Source of the DNA: Hymenopus coronatus
Lineage: Eukaryota > Arthropoda > Insecta > Mantodea > Hymenopodidae
Direction of reading: 5' to 3'
Assembly: GCA_030762935.1 (NCBI GenBank)
Contig: CM060897.1
Span: 107,536,176 to 107,600,175, forward strand
DNA length: 64,000 nucleotides
Shown: in pieces, positions 10,660 through 21,540 of the stretch
Layout of the letters: each line of letters opens with the position of its first letter
Numbering within the stretch: the first letter of the stretch is position 1
Program-made: the position numbers and the translations under genes
The notes under the pieces: generated by a model
What the model was told of the DNA's origin: nothing
Databases searched by the model: none
What the model saw: only the letters and a program-made list of their open reading frames with translations

Positions 10660-10870
10660 TCTTTGCGCATGCGCGGCAAATGACCACAGGGCTTTCGTGA
10701 TCTAAAAGAACCTTCCCCTCTAGGCCCCTTGAACCCCGCACCAACAAAGTAACTTACATCTGAGAGCACCGAATTCTTCTGCGCATGCGCATAGGATGAC
10801 CACAAAATCGCTTGTGTCCGAAAAATACGGCCAGTTACTATTTCCGACAGCCATCTTCACTACAACTGTA
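10660..10870 (-). promoter_or_regulatory. CpG-bearing candidate promoter with two NRF1-type palindromes
   Basis: TGCGCATGCGC occurs at 10,664-10,674 and again, extended to TGCGCATGCGCA, at 10,780-10,791. Both are followed about 10-15 bases later by TGACCACA, so the pair looks like a duplicated module. AAGATGGC, a YY1-type element, lies at 10,850-10,857 on the minus strand. The surrounding 400 bp are clearly more GC- and CpG-rich than the rest of the window. NRF1 and YY1 sites of this kind mark animal housekeeping promoters. The minus orientation is inferred from the YY1 site. Confidence 0.4.
10758..10854 (-). CDS. Candidate alternative first exon (start codon to donor)
   Basis: An ATG at 10,852-10,854 lies in AAGATGGC, a good initiation context and also a YY1-like motif. 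It opens a minus-strand frame of 32 codons plus one base that meets a donor GTAAGT at 10,757. The leftover phase equals that of the signal-peptide exon at 13,908, so it could splice to the exon at 8,204. The product would begin MAVGNSNWPYF and has no obvious signal peptide. It overlaps the NRF1-like palindrome at 10,780. It may instead belong to an unrelated transcript or be chance. Confidence 0.3.
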
Positions 10871-10944
10871 TAGTGTGTATAGTAGGTTTAAATTTATACA
10901 AAACGTGTTTTAGATTATGGCATTTTACTTAATAATATAATGGA

Positions 10945-11025
10945 GAAATTGTTGTTGAAAATTTTGTAGGGAGGGCACGTGCTCCTGTGTCCTTAAAGGC
11001 CGGCCGCCACTGAGTTGAAGCAACA
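10945..11025. mobile_element. Possible DNA-transposon terminus fragment
   Basis: The segment contains GGGCACGTGCTCCTG and later GGCCGGCCGCCACTG, a style of sequence I associate with hAT-like element ends in animals. No matching second end was found. Confidence 0.2.
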
Positions 11026-11371
11026 AACATTTTTCTAACAAAAGAACCGTCCGGTACGTAATACCGACCATCCTTAAACTTCTGTCACAGAAGCGATATC
11101 GTATAGGAAGATTACACCCAGAACATCAGCCAGTGTTAGCTGCAAGTTGCCGTAGACAAGAAGTGTCCTTGTGATTGAGATTTTGGGGTATGTCGTCTGC
11201 TAGCAAGGGCTCGTCAGGCTGCTGACCAATCACAAGTAAGAGTACATAACGTCAGAAAGTTGTCATCGGTGTTTTTGAAACCAAAGCTGGTAGCAATAAC
11301 CTTTTTATCGCATAGTGCAATAAAGTGCAGCTTTTAATTCTTGTGGTAAAAGTTTTTACATTTAAGGCAAG

Positions 11372-11485
11372 CTATTCCTGCTTGGCTGTACGCCAAAGAC
11401 CAGCGAATTACTCACTTCCTCGCGGACTTTGCCTGCATTATGCCATACACCTCATTATTGTGGGTAACCTATCGTCACGGCTGAA
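11372..11485 (+). repeat. Rep-3 copy
   Basis: A segment of about 110 bp containing CGCCAAAGACCAGCGA and ATGCCATACACCTCATT is clearly homologous to 21,425-21,535. No coding potential or tRNA-like structure was seen. Confidence 0.6.
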
Positions 11486-11651
11486 TTAAGTTGGAATTAG
11501 AGTTGTCCGTCGAACGAGTGTTGGTCATTAACTTGTAGCATTCATGCTTTCGAATACAATGAGCTCGTGCATATGACCGAGTTGGGTACACCAGAAATCG
11601 AATAGTCCCTCGCTCTCAGTGCATTCCGTTTGGTATATCGAACGTAGTGAT

Positions 11652-11695
11652 GGCCACTATCGAATGAAAAACTGTCAATTTATTCGATAGTGGCC
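11652..11695. repeat. 14-bp perfect inverted repeat
   Basis: GGCCACTATCGAAT at 11,652-11,665 is reverse-complemented at 11,682-11,695 across a 16-nt spacer. The motif CGATAGT occurs again near 11,773-11,780. Confidence 0.75.
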
Positions 11696-11934
11696 TAAAT
11701 ATTGGTTATTTGATTGTTTCACAGGTATTCGTTTTCATTCGGTTTTAAAAGGTATTTTTGGCTGTTTGGCAGTCGATAGTCCCGAATCACTTTTCAAGTA
11801 GCTTTTATAGATGGACCAATGGACATACGCCAAACGCATTCCAGAGAGAATAAAGTAACTGCTAGTTTACATACTTTATTTTTCAGTTTCGACAATCTTA
11901 ATAGATAAATGTATGTATATATGGAATTGAAGTT

Positions 11935-12217
11935 TTATTTATAGACACTCTTTAACTACTGCGACTCTCAACGTCCCAGTCTATAGTGGGCGTGAAAGAC
12001 AGTTTAATTTTGCTCAGAGGCCTTTTTATCAGACTTGAGGTTCTTTTACGTGCCATAAATTTGCGACACGGGACCAACGGTTTTACTTCCCTTTCGAAGA
12101 AAGCCATGCAAAGGATTTTTGCGCCCAAAAAATCCATCTTCCTCTGCCGGAATTGAACCCGCGACCTTGGGTATATGAAGCTAGCATGGTAAACATTCCA
12201 CCACGGAAGGCGACTTG
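11935..12217 (-). mobile_element. SINE-Q, minus strand
   Basis: A near full-length copy, tail at the left and head with B box complement at the right. A GGAT-type microsatellite starts just beyond its head. Confidence 0.85.
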
Positions 12218-12231
12218 TAATGTAATGTGAC

Positions 12232-12352
12232 GGACGGATGGGATCGATGGGATGGAGGGACGGACGGACGGATGGGATCGATGGGATGAATGGATGGGTG
12301 GATGGATGGATGGATGGATGGATAGATGGATGGACGGACGGATGGATGGATG
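12232..12352. repeat. (GGAT/GGAC)n microsatellite
   Basis: About 120 bp of GGAT and GGAC units with interruptions. Overlapping open frames on both strands are translations of this simple repeat. Confidence 0.9.
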
Positions 12353-12359
12353 GGTTCGA

Positions 12360-13540
12360 CCAAATTGGCAAAGGTAAAAATTACTGCTTGTTTAAGAGTT
12401 CGAAATTCCGACCCCTTTCACTAGAATGATTATTTAATTTCAAGAAAAGCCTACAAAAGCTCGCAAGTCCATCTGTATCTTTCTCAATGATTTTCGTAAT
12501 CGCTGGAACATTGCCAATATAAGAAAACTAATTACCTACTTAGGCTTTCACAATCTCAGCAAATAACAATGTAACAGCCAGTTTACATTATTTCGTTAAT
12601 CTAATATCTGAAAATGATTATGGAGTAATGAAATAGTCGCATTATTACAACAGCTATTATGCTTAAACAAAAACAAAGGCGATTAATGACGCTCATACAT
12701 TACTGACATAAAGTAATAGATAAATCGTTATTAACATCCACTTATCCTATGATCGTATTCCGATATTCGGACATATGCTTATAGTAATGTTTAGTTTCTC
12801 ATTGTTTGTAACAGCGGGTTTCTTTCTCTATAAGAGGATTGTGATGTTTATAAGCAAAAGCAAAACTCATGATACATAAAAGCGATAAAGTGGGCATGGA
12901 TAACAGCAACAACATGAAACCAAAGTACCATTTCTTCTTCTTTTTTTTTATATGTTCGTTTTGCTGGTTTTTCTTTTGATTTTTTCTTGTGTTTTCTTCT
13001 TGTATGTTAATTCTTGAGAATAAACAAGAATATATTGATGTTACTTAAACTGGTATTGCTTGCGTAAATGGCGACGAGTCACTCAAAATTGGCAAAAGTC
13101 TACCTGAATTCACAAGAAAATATCACTACAAAGTGATATTTGTGGTTGTTTCAAATGTGCTTTCATATTGTTTTCTCTGTTACTTTTCTTTTTACGTAGT
13201 TTCCTGACTTTTAGTTAACTATTTATTCAAGTGTGTTATTTAACAATTTCTAAATACGTCCGAAGAAACGCACTAAGGCTAAATGTGGATAGGATAAACC
13301 GCCAAAACACGGGCAGACGAGGTATTTCAGCCAGTTAATCATCAAGATTACACTAAAGAATGCTAGGCACTTACCGAGTACCAAGCAATAAATATGTGAA
13401 ATCGCAGAGGAAAAGAAAAATAAGTTGGGACTGCATATAACTTAACAACGTTGAAAAGTTTAATCTAAATGGTGTCGCTTCGCCCAGCAAGTGAACTCAC
13501 GTTTAATCTAATTACATGTTTTCTAAACTCACCTGTCAGT
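12360..13540. other. Sequence upstream of the SINE-S, no feature seen
   Basis: AT-rich intron sequence. No conserved frame, repeat family member or RNA gene was recognised. Confidence 0.5.
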
Positions 13541-13900
13541 GCCGTGACCGAGTGGTTAGACAGCTCGCCTTTCATCAAAGCGCAGGGAACCGCATGTAGG
13601 ATTTGTGGTGGACAAAGCGGCGTTTGGGCGAGTTATCTCCGAGTTCTCCGGCTCCCCCTGCCACTCATTCCACACCTGTTCCATTATCATATTTACTGTC
13701 GTACATTTTACCGTCATTTCATTACATTTTCCTCACTACCATACAAGGCATCTGGCTGATCACCCATCCTGATTACTCTCTGACCCAGGGTGTATTTGCT
13801 CAACATGAATCTTACCCCAGGCGCTGGCTTATAAGTCCTCCATACGAGAGAGTAAACAGTGAAAAAAAAGAAAGAAGGGAAGAAAGAAAAAGAGAAAATT
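13541..13900 (+). mobile_element. SINE-S, variant tail
   Basis: The head GTGACCGAGTGGTTAGAC is tRNA-Ser/Leu-like, and GTGGACAAAGCGGCG matches the body of the copy at 57,253. The 3' half differs from the other copies and ends in a purine-rich tract. It lies just inside the intron that follows the signal-peptide exon. Confidence 0.75.
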
Positions 13901-13907
13901 AACTTAC

Positions 13908-13958
13908 CTAACATAGCAGCCATTATAATGATAGTACACAAGTGGACCGCCATCTCAT
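13908..13958 (-). CDS. Env/F-like gene, signal-peptide exon
   Basis: The exon follows an acceptor (ATTTTCTGTTTACAG) and ends at a consensus donor (TTAG/GTAAGT). The main ATG at 13,951-13,953 opens 15 codons, MAVHLCTIIIMAAML plus one base, a short hydrophobic run typical of a signal peptide core. An earlier ATG (13,956-13,958), the first bases of the exon, opens an 11-codon frame that ends at 13,923 inside the exon and could damp translation of the main frame. The acceptor so close to the start implies an untranslated exon further upstream, which was not found. Confidence 0.55.
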
Positions 13959-13985
13959 CTGTAAACAGAAAATCATAATATAAAA

Positions 13986-14793
13986 ATCTTTTGCATTTCG
14001 CTCACATGAACTTCTATATCTGTTTTGCAACAAACTATTGTAACGAAAGTCTATTCTTTTAAAGATTATTCTAAGTAAGGTAAACATTACCAGAAAATGT
14101 ATTAATTGGTTCTATTTAACTTGAAGGGAAACACAGAATCACTATGCTAAAGCAATAGTCAAGTATTTTAAAAGCTGGTTGCTATGTGGCTGAAATTAAT
14201 TTCTTTGAATGACCAGCAAATGACAAATTCCCGCGTGAGAAAAGTTTTGCGTTTTTTTAACATTGAAATCAATAACAAAGAATATCTCAAAATCGGTCAA
14301 CTCCGCAAAAATATGTATTTAACATAAATTGTGATTTATTCAAATTCTTTGCAGTAAGTTTTTATCTATCTCTTACAGTTTATAGCTATTAAAAGCTCAG
14401 CAAAATTGATCCAGAATAAAGAGGTCTTCAGAGGCTACTGATATACATATACATTTTATTATTCATGTAAATATTTTTAATATACGGATTTTATTCAAAA
14501 TCATTAAAGCCATTTTTGAGAAAATAAAAATGTTCAAAATTTTTTCCACGTAAAGAGTAGTTGGGGGTGTGGAAATGTTCTTGAAAATCTTTTGTATCGC
14601 ATCCTTGGAGAATACTGAAATTATATATCATGTTTGGTTTTTGAGGAACTTTATTTTCGAGCTATGCTGTCCACAAACTCACAGACATACTCACACTGAC
14701 CTTATTCTAAGAACGCTTTTTTGGATTCAGATTCGGTATCGAGTTTTGGTGGAGCCCATACCTTCTCTATATGCTTTGTGTACAGAAAGTAAA
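13986..14793 (+). mobile_element. Rep-1, diverged copy
   Basis: The copy reads from TTTCGCTCACATGAAC to GTGTACAGAAAGT and abuts the next copy directly. It is the first of three head-to-tail copies. Confidence 0.75.
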
Positions 14794-15147
14794 ACTCTGA
14801 TGTGCTCCATTCACATGACTTTCTCTAACTGTTCCACAAATAAACGTTTCTTAAAAAAATGATTCGTTTATGTGCATCATGTTAATCATGATAAACATTG
14901 CCAGTACTGGTCTTATCACTCCCTTCTATATAAATAGAAGATAAATAAAGAAATACACTCGGCTAAAGCCATAGTAAAATCTTTTAAAATGTGGTCGCTA
15001 TGTGATACAATTGAAATTTGGTTCTCTTTGCTTGCTAGGACTAAATAAAAGAAAGACGAAAAGAAAGATGACACTCCCGGTTGAGAAAAGTTTAAGTATC
15101 TTTAAACTGAGACCAATAACTCGGGATATCTCGAAAACGGTCACCTC

Positions 15148-15182
<35 letters not shown>

Positions 15183-15962
15183 TATATGACATAAATTTTG
15201 TGTTTTAACGAGATCTACATTTTTTCTATCGTAATTTTTTGTCTTTCCGTTATTGTTTATCAGTTATACAAAAGCTATACAAATATCATCCAGAATGTTT
15301 CACAAGATCATTCCAATGCTATTTCCAGAAAATTCAAAATATACATTTCGTTTGTCATGAAAATGTCTTAAATATGGTATTTTAATCAAAATCTTTAGAG
15401 CCATTCTCGAGAAAACTAACATTTTGGAAACAGTTTTCCTTGTAAAGATAGTTGGGGCGGGGATTTTCTTGAAAATCTTCGTGTTGCATCCTTGGAAGAT
15501 ACTGAATTTATATACTAAATTTGGTATTTAACCGAACTTTTCGGTTTTCACACACATACGATCTCTGCACATATTGTATCTCAGGCTCGCACTTTTTTTC
15601 AGCATCTTCACTTAGTACCTAGCGCAGTGCACTTCTCGTTGGGACAAAAACCTGATACAGTTCCTCGGCTAAAGAGTCGTCTCTCACAGGATTTGCTGTT
15701 TTCTTCAGGAAGTGATTCCGAGAAAGAAGACTCTCACTGAATGAATGTGTGACTGTTTAGTGGCAGAGGGGCCTCATGTGACTGACCTCACAAATTATAA
15801 TATTTTAGTTATAATGTATTTTATTTCAATTATGTATAGCATAATAAATAAATTAAAAAATAACAACACTCGAACGTGTTTCTAAAACTGCTTTTTTGGG
15901 TATCCCAAAAATCCGGTGAAATCTCGGTATCGAGCATGTACATTGTACATACGTGCTAGAGA
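14794..15962 (+). mobile_element. Rep-1 with a ~300-bp foreign insert
   Basis: The copy begins TCTGATGTGCTCCATTCAC. It contains a 30-base A run (15,149-15,180) where others have 5-8 A, and is interrupted at its microsatellite position by an unrelated segment (about 15,560-15,865). It ends at CTAGAGAAACC. Confidence 0.75.
15560..15865. other. Unidentified insert in a Rep-1
   Basis: This sequence is unlike Rep-1 and ends in an A-rich tract (AATAAATAAATT). It could be a short retrocopy or another non-autonomous element. No source could be recognised. Confidence 0.4.
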
Positions 15963-15965
15963 AAC

Positions 15966-16916
15966 CAAAAATCTAATGTGTTCCATTCACATGACTTTCT
16001 CTGCACCTCTGTAACAAATTATTGTTAAAATATATTATTCAATGTGCTTCATACTAATTGAGATAAACATTAGCAAAAACTGTATTAACACTTGCTTCCT
16101 TGTAAGCAGATGAGAAAGCTGGTTGCTATGTGATTGAAATTCGTCTCTTTGTTTGGACAGGAGTTGAAAAATGCCTATATAAGAAAAGTTTTAAGTATTT
16201 TAAAACTAAAACCAATAACAAGGAATATTTCGGAAATGGTCAACTCCCGAAAAAAATTATAAGACTAAAACTGTGTGTTTTAACCAGATGTACACTTTTT
16301 CTGTTGTAAGGTTTTATCTATTTCTTACGGTTTCTAGTTATGAAAATTCAAGAAAACTCATCCAGAATGGGGTCTTTAGAGATATTCCCAAAAAAGTCAA
16401 TATATACATTTTATTTGCATGTAAAAATGCTTAATTTGCGGTATTTTTATCAAAATGCTTCGAGCTGTTTTCGAGAAAATAAAAATGTTCAAAACTTTTT
16501 TTATATAAAAGGCAGTTTGGAGTGGGAGTTTTTCTTTAAAATCTTCATATCGCATCCTTGAAAGATGCTGAACTTAAATATCAAGTATGGCATTTAGCCG
16601 ACTCTTCGTTTTTGATTTATATTATCCACACACACACACCCAAACACACGGAACTTTTTCTAAACGTGCTCTTTTACTTCCTCTGTACGTACTATACACA
16701 TACTATATACAGAAGGTATTGTATTGCACCCAAAAGTTCCATACCGAAATTTCACCGGAAATATATGTTGCAGAGATATAGAGAAAGTCATGTGAATGGA
16801 ACACATCTGATTTTTGATTCAGGGAAGCACAAAATACATATATTTCTGATGAAATATAATTATTTGGTGGAATATAAAACCCTCTCTGCAAGTATGTACA
16901 TTATACATATGTGCTA
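15966..16916 (+). mobile_element. Rep-1 with a nested mini-derivative
   Basis: A plus-strand copy reading from TCTAATGTGTTCCATTCAC to GTGCTAGAAAGT. It is interrupted at 16,676 by a 135-bp minus-strand derivative inserted in its T run just before GATTCAGGG. Confidence 0.8.
16676..16810 (-). mobile_element. 135-bp Rep-1 deletion derivative
   Basis: Both family ends are present, but the middle 700 bp are missing: GGAAATATATGT from the right-end region joins directly to TGCAGAGATATAG of the left-end region. Its orientation and target site match the nested copy at 32,497. Confidence 0.85.
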
Positions 16917-17129
16917 GAAAGTAAATAGCAAAGTAAAAAACAATGTCGCTATGTCCCAAAATTTCTATAAAAAATACTTAGAAACGGTATTAAACCACCA
17001 ATGCAGTTGACAAATTTTCATAGGATCCGTTACCCAAAATTAAATGGATTTACAAGCCTACATTCAGGAGGGTCAGGTAAAAATTATGTATTTTCTGATA
17101 CTGCTGGATAGAGCATTGCTAAGTGTAAA

Positions 17130-17984
17130 ATTATCTGATGTTACACTCACATGACTTTCTCTAACTGATCTACAAACTTCTTACAAATAATTATTCGTCT
17201 TTCTACGCAATGCTAATCGAGATAAACATTGGCAGAACCTTATTACTTAGTTCCTTATAAATAGAAGTGAACTAAGGGAATGTACTAGGCTAAAGTGATA
17301 GTCAAATGCTTTAAAAACTATCGTTATGCGATTGTCATTGCAAATCGTTTCTTGGCCAGATGTAGAACAAAAGAAAAACGGACACCATCTGTCTGAGAAA
17401 AGTATAAGTACTTTACAAGTGAAACCAATAACAAGGAATATCTCGGAAGCGGTTACCTCCACAACAAAAACGTAAGTGACATAAAATTGTGTGATTTGAC
17501 GAGATCTACATTTTTTGTGTAGTAAGTTTTTGTCTATATCTTACGGTTTAGCAGTTACGTAAAAGTAATCCACAATAAAGAGGTCTTCAGAGGCATTCCC
17601 AGAAAATTCAAGATATACATTTTATTTGGGATGTAAATATCTTTAATATACGGCATTTTAATCAAAATCGTTAGCGCCATTTTTGAGAAAATCAAAATTT
17701 TCGAAAATATTTCCATGTAAAGGGCAGTTTGTGCTAGGGGATTTTTTTTTAATATCTTCGTGACGCATCCTTGGAATTTTGGTATTTAACGGTCTTTTCG
17801 TTTTTGAGCTGTGCTGTCCACAGACAGACAGATAAACACACACACACATGAATCTTTTTCTAAAAATTCTTCTTTCGGACTCGGGGGACCCTAAAACATA
17901 TATTTCCGGTGAAATCTCGACATCGAAGTTTTGGGTGGAATACTCTATCCACTAATGTATAATTGTACATGTGGGCTAGAGAAA
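17130..17984 (+). mobile_element. Rep-1, near full length
   Basis: Runs from ATCTGATGTTACACTCAC to GGGCTAGAGAAAGT. The microsatellite position holds a short CA tract at about 17,822-17,848. Confidence 0.8.
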
Positions 17985-17987
17985 GTA

Positions 17988-18318
17988 AAAATCTTATGTG
18001 TTCCATTCACATGACTTTCTCTACATCTCGTTAACACATTACTGTTAAAAAGCTTATTCTCTTCTTTACTTCATGCTAATCGAGATAAAATTAGCAGAAA
18101 TTGTCTTATTTGCTTTCTTGTAAGTAGAAGCGAAATAAGGAAATAAACTCTACTAAAAGATAGTCAGATCTTTTAAAAGTTGGTTGCCATGTAGATGAAA
18201 TACGTTCCTTTCCATTTCCAGGAGTTGATAAATTCCCGTATTTGAAAAGTTTAAGTGTTTTAAAACTGAAGCTAATAACAAGAAATATCTCAAAAATAGT
18301 CAACTGTATGAGAAAAAA
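17988..18318 (+). mobile_element. Rep-1, 3'-truncated
   Basis: The left third of the family only, ending within the GTCAACTGTATGAGAAAAA region where the next copy begins. Confidence 0.8.
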
Positions 18319-18319
18319 A

Positions 18320-19208
18320 AATCTTATGTGTTTTATTCACATTACTTTCTTTACATATCTACAAAAATTATTGTTAAAAAGATTATTCTTCTATTTACTT
18401 CATGCTTATCGAGAAAAGTATAATTTTGTCTTATTACTTGCTTCCATGTAAGTAGAAGGGAACTAAGGGAGTACCATAAGCTAAAGTGATAGGCAAAAGC
18501 TGGTTGCTATGTGATTCAAATTCCTTTGTTTGTATGGACAGGAGTGGACAAAGTCCCGTATGAGAAAAGTATAAGTATTTCATAGCTGAAACCAATAACA
18601 AGGAATATCTCAAAAACGACCAACTCCACGATAATTGTGTGTTTTAACGAATTCTACATATTCTATTAAGTAAGTTTTCGCGTATCTCTTACAGTTTACC
18701 AGTTATGCAAAATTTCACAAAATGCATCCAGAATAAAGATGACTTCAGAGGCTATTCCCAGAAAATTCAACATGTACGTTTTATTTGACATATAAATATC
18801 TTAAATATACGACATTTTAATCAAAATCTCTAGAGCTATTTTTTAGAAAATCAAAATTTTCGAAAATGTTTCCAATTAAAGGGTAGTTGGGGTGGCGGGA
18901 TGTTCTTGAAAATCTTCGTGTCGCAACCTTGGAAGATACCTAACTTAAATACAAAGTTTGGTATTAAACGGACTTTTCGTTTTTGAGCTATGCTACCCAC
19001 AGGCGCACACTCACACACACACACATACACACACACACTGACAGCTGGACAGACAGACACACTCCGGACATGTTTCTAAAAATGTTTTTTTTGAATCAGG
19101 GGGTCTCAAAACATATATTTCCGGTGAAATCTCGGTATCGAATTTTTGGGTGCAATACAATAGGTGCCGTCTCTATACGCTATGTGTATAGTGCGTGTAG
19201 AGAAAGTT
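18320..19208 (+). mobile_element. Rep-1, near full length
   Basis: Runs from TCTTATGTGTTTTATTCAC to GTGTAGAGAAAGT, with the CA-type tract at 19,004-19,038 and a CAGACAGA-like extension. Confidence 0.85.
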
Positions 19209-19209
19209 A

Positions 19210-20290
19210 CTATATAAAATTATAAAAATATAAGCTATATTATTTATTACTTTCAAAACATTCACCTATTTAATAGTAAGGATTGGAAACTACCCATTCA
19301 TATAATTTACATTAAAACTATTTCCTGGTAAATGTGTTAACTCTGGAGTGGAGTATTAAACAATTTTATGCCTAAGACTTCAAAACTTTTTTATATTTTT
19401 GAAAGTCTATAATATGGCAAGTTTAGGAGACCGTTATTCCTGTATTGTAATTATGTAAGTTCTAACCATATAGCTTGTCGAATAAGTTACTTTTTATATA
19501 AATGAGTGAACTGTAAATGCAGAGGTTGATTACAGTCTTATCTTTTGATAACTTAATACTTCTTTAAAGTATTAGGAAAGAAAGTTTTAAAATATTTACC
19601 AGAATTTTACAGAATTTAACTATTTGCTGTCCACCAAATTATGTTCGTGGTTTTCACACAATTATATATTTTGCGACACTTTTCACATTTTTATATCGTT
19701 AGATGTTTTAATATAACCATAAATGTTTCGATATTTTGCAGATTTGAGATTCCTGCGCGTTTTGGCCACTTTAAAAGAGCGTGTTTATGGTGACGGAGAC
19801 GAAAAGACAAGCGAAAGAAACTGAATAAATAACTATAAAATTCTACAAAAAACAAACAAAAACAGCTGGTCATTGTACGCTTTGCTAAAAGCATACTTTA
19901 TATGGCTCTAAGCACGCGGTATAACATGTTGATCATCATCAACAAATATAAAATAACAATAATATTAATAATAATAATAATAATAAAAAGCATATGTGAA
20001 ATTGAAGAGCTGAAAACCCTTGCATGCGGCAAGGTGAGACCGAAGGGTCGCGTTGTAAGTTCTACGAGTGGATAATAGAGGTTTGTCAACGTATATAATA
20101 CATTATTTTATCCTACAGATACGATAAATTAATATATGACAAATATTCAGTTAATGGTTTTACAACATATAGTAATCAATTAAATAAGGAATAAGGTATT
20201 GAATTGCGGCGTTCTTATAGTAATAAAATATGGTAGGCTATGTAGGAATACTAATTTTGTTTTTATTGCTGCTAGTTTCAAATTGATTAA
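19210..20290. other. AT-rich spacer, no feature seen
   Basis: Holds only a short (AAT)n tract near 19,960-19,985. No family member or exon was recognised. Confidence 0.5.
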
Positions 20291-20297
20291 GTTTACG

Positions 20298-20420
20298 ATG
20301 GTCGTTGAGAACGTTAATATATCGGTTCCAAATGATATATTAAATGAAGCAAAAGTAGCAGTTGAGGCTTTGTTACCGTCGACTTCACGGAAATTATTCG
20401 AAAAAGAGTTAAAAGGTTAA
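20298..20420 (+). pseudogene. Possible N-terminal relic of a tyrosine-recombinase-like (Crypton/XerD-homologue) protein
   Basis: From the ATG at 20,298 the frame reads 40 codons to a stop, containing ILNEAKVAVEALLPSTSRK and then LFEKELKG. Arthropod proteins annotated as XerD-homologue recombinases often begin with a block 'A...LLP.kS...Y...y..F..W', which this resembles. The frame stops where the conserved F..W would follow and no downstream domain was found. The match is from memory and short. Confidence 0.3.
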
Positions 20421-20424
20421 AGAA

Positions 20425-21110
20425 AATATGTAGTTATCAACCATTTATTTATTTACTTTATCCCACTCGTTACCGGAGCAACAAGTGAATTTTGTATACT
20501 TTATCCCATCCGTTGTGCTAATAACTATCACTTTGATTTAAAGCCCAAGTTTTCTTATATCGTTTCTGCATAGCAACGAGTATCTCTAGGATAAAATAAT
20601 AAAACATGCTTAAGGCGTGTTTACATATTTTATAACATCGTAAGCTGTAACGCTAAAACATTCTGTTGTTGAGAAGATGTGTACGAAAAGTACGTCATAA
20701 CGTCTTCAGAAAGAGATTATTAATATGGGTCCGGTACTTCCCCGCAATGAGGATCTGTATATGAGCCATCTCCGGGAAAGAAACCAAGATAATTCCATTT
20801 CCTGATGACCGGTAGCCTAAATGCATGTAACTTATGTTCTAGAATAACGATTCGTAAATGGCCGTGATACGTAGTGTAATTCTCCGTGAGTTTGTGCAAT
20901 TCTGCATATTTTTGCACTTAGAAATGCTACAAACAAAATATAAAAATACATCTTTTGTATCTGTCTCTCCTGAGTCTATGCTTGTAAGCCCATTTAGTAT
21001 TGGGAGGCGGAGACATATGAAAATGCATCAACTGCATTGGATATGTGCAGTTTAATCCCGCTTCTATATAATTTTTTTACAAAATGTTGGGGCATTGCAA
21101 CATTGATATT
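20425..21110. other. AT-rich spacer, no feature seen
   Basis: CTTTATCCCA occurs twice around 20,456-20,508 with diverged flanks. Nothing else was recognised. Confidence 0.4.
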
Positions 21111-21114
21111 TACT

Positions 21115-21398
21115 TTCTAGCATATATAAATAATATACATAGTACGTAGAGAAGGGTTTGAATTGTTCCCAAAAATTAGATACCGAGATCTCATCAGAAA
21201 TACTTGCTTTGAGGTTCCTGAAGGAAGGAAGAAAGAAATAAACAAAGAAAAATAGAAAAAGGCCCGTATGTGTGTGTGAACAGCATAACTCAAAACAAAA
21301 AGTCCATTAAGCACCAAACTTGTATTTAAGTTCAGTAAACCCCCCACCCCAAATTGCCCTTTACATGGAACATTTTTCGAAATTTTAGATTTTCTTAT
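21115..21398 (-). mobile_element. Rep-1, right-end fragment
   Basis: Begins at a degenerate right-end palindrome (ATACATAGTACGTAGAGAAG) and is cut off at ATTTTAGATTTTCT. The insert of GAAGGAAGGAAGAAAG at about 21,220 replaces the usual A run. Confidence 0.8.
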
Positions 21399-21424
21399 GT
21401 GGATTAAATTATATCCTTTAAACC

Positions 21425-21535
21425 AGGCTCTTCCAGCTTGACTGCACGCCAAAGAGCAGCGAGTGGCTCACTTACTCACAGGGGTATGGCCATCAATATA
21501 CTATATGCCTCATTGAGGACAACCTTCCGTCACGA
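21425..21535 (+). repeat. Rep-3 copy
   Basis: Second copy of the ~110-bp repeat seen at 11,372, containing GCACGCCAAAGAGCAGCGAG and TATATGCCTCATTGAGG. It lies between a truncated minus Rep-1 and a 5'-truncated plus Rep-1. Confidence 0.6.
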
Positions 21536-21540
21536 CCAAA

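Noticed and set aside
11952..12429. Pro/Ser/His-rich and Gly/Trp/Asp-rich open frames
   Set aside because: They are translations of the GGAT/GGAC microsatellite and the adjacent SINE-Q.
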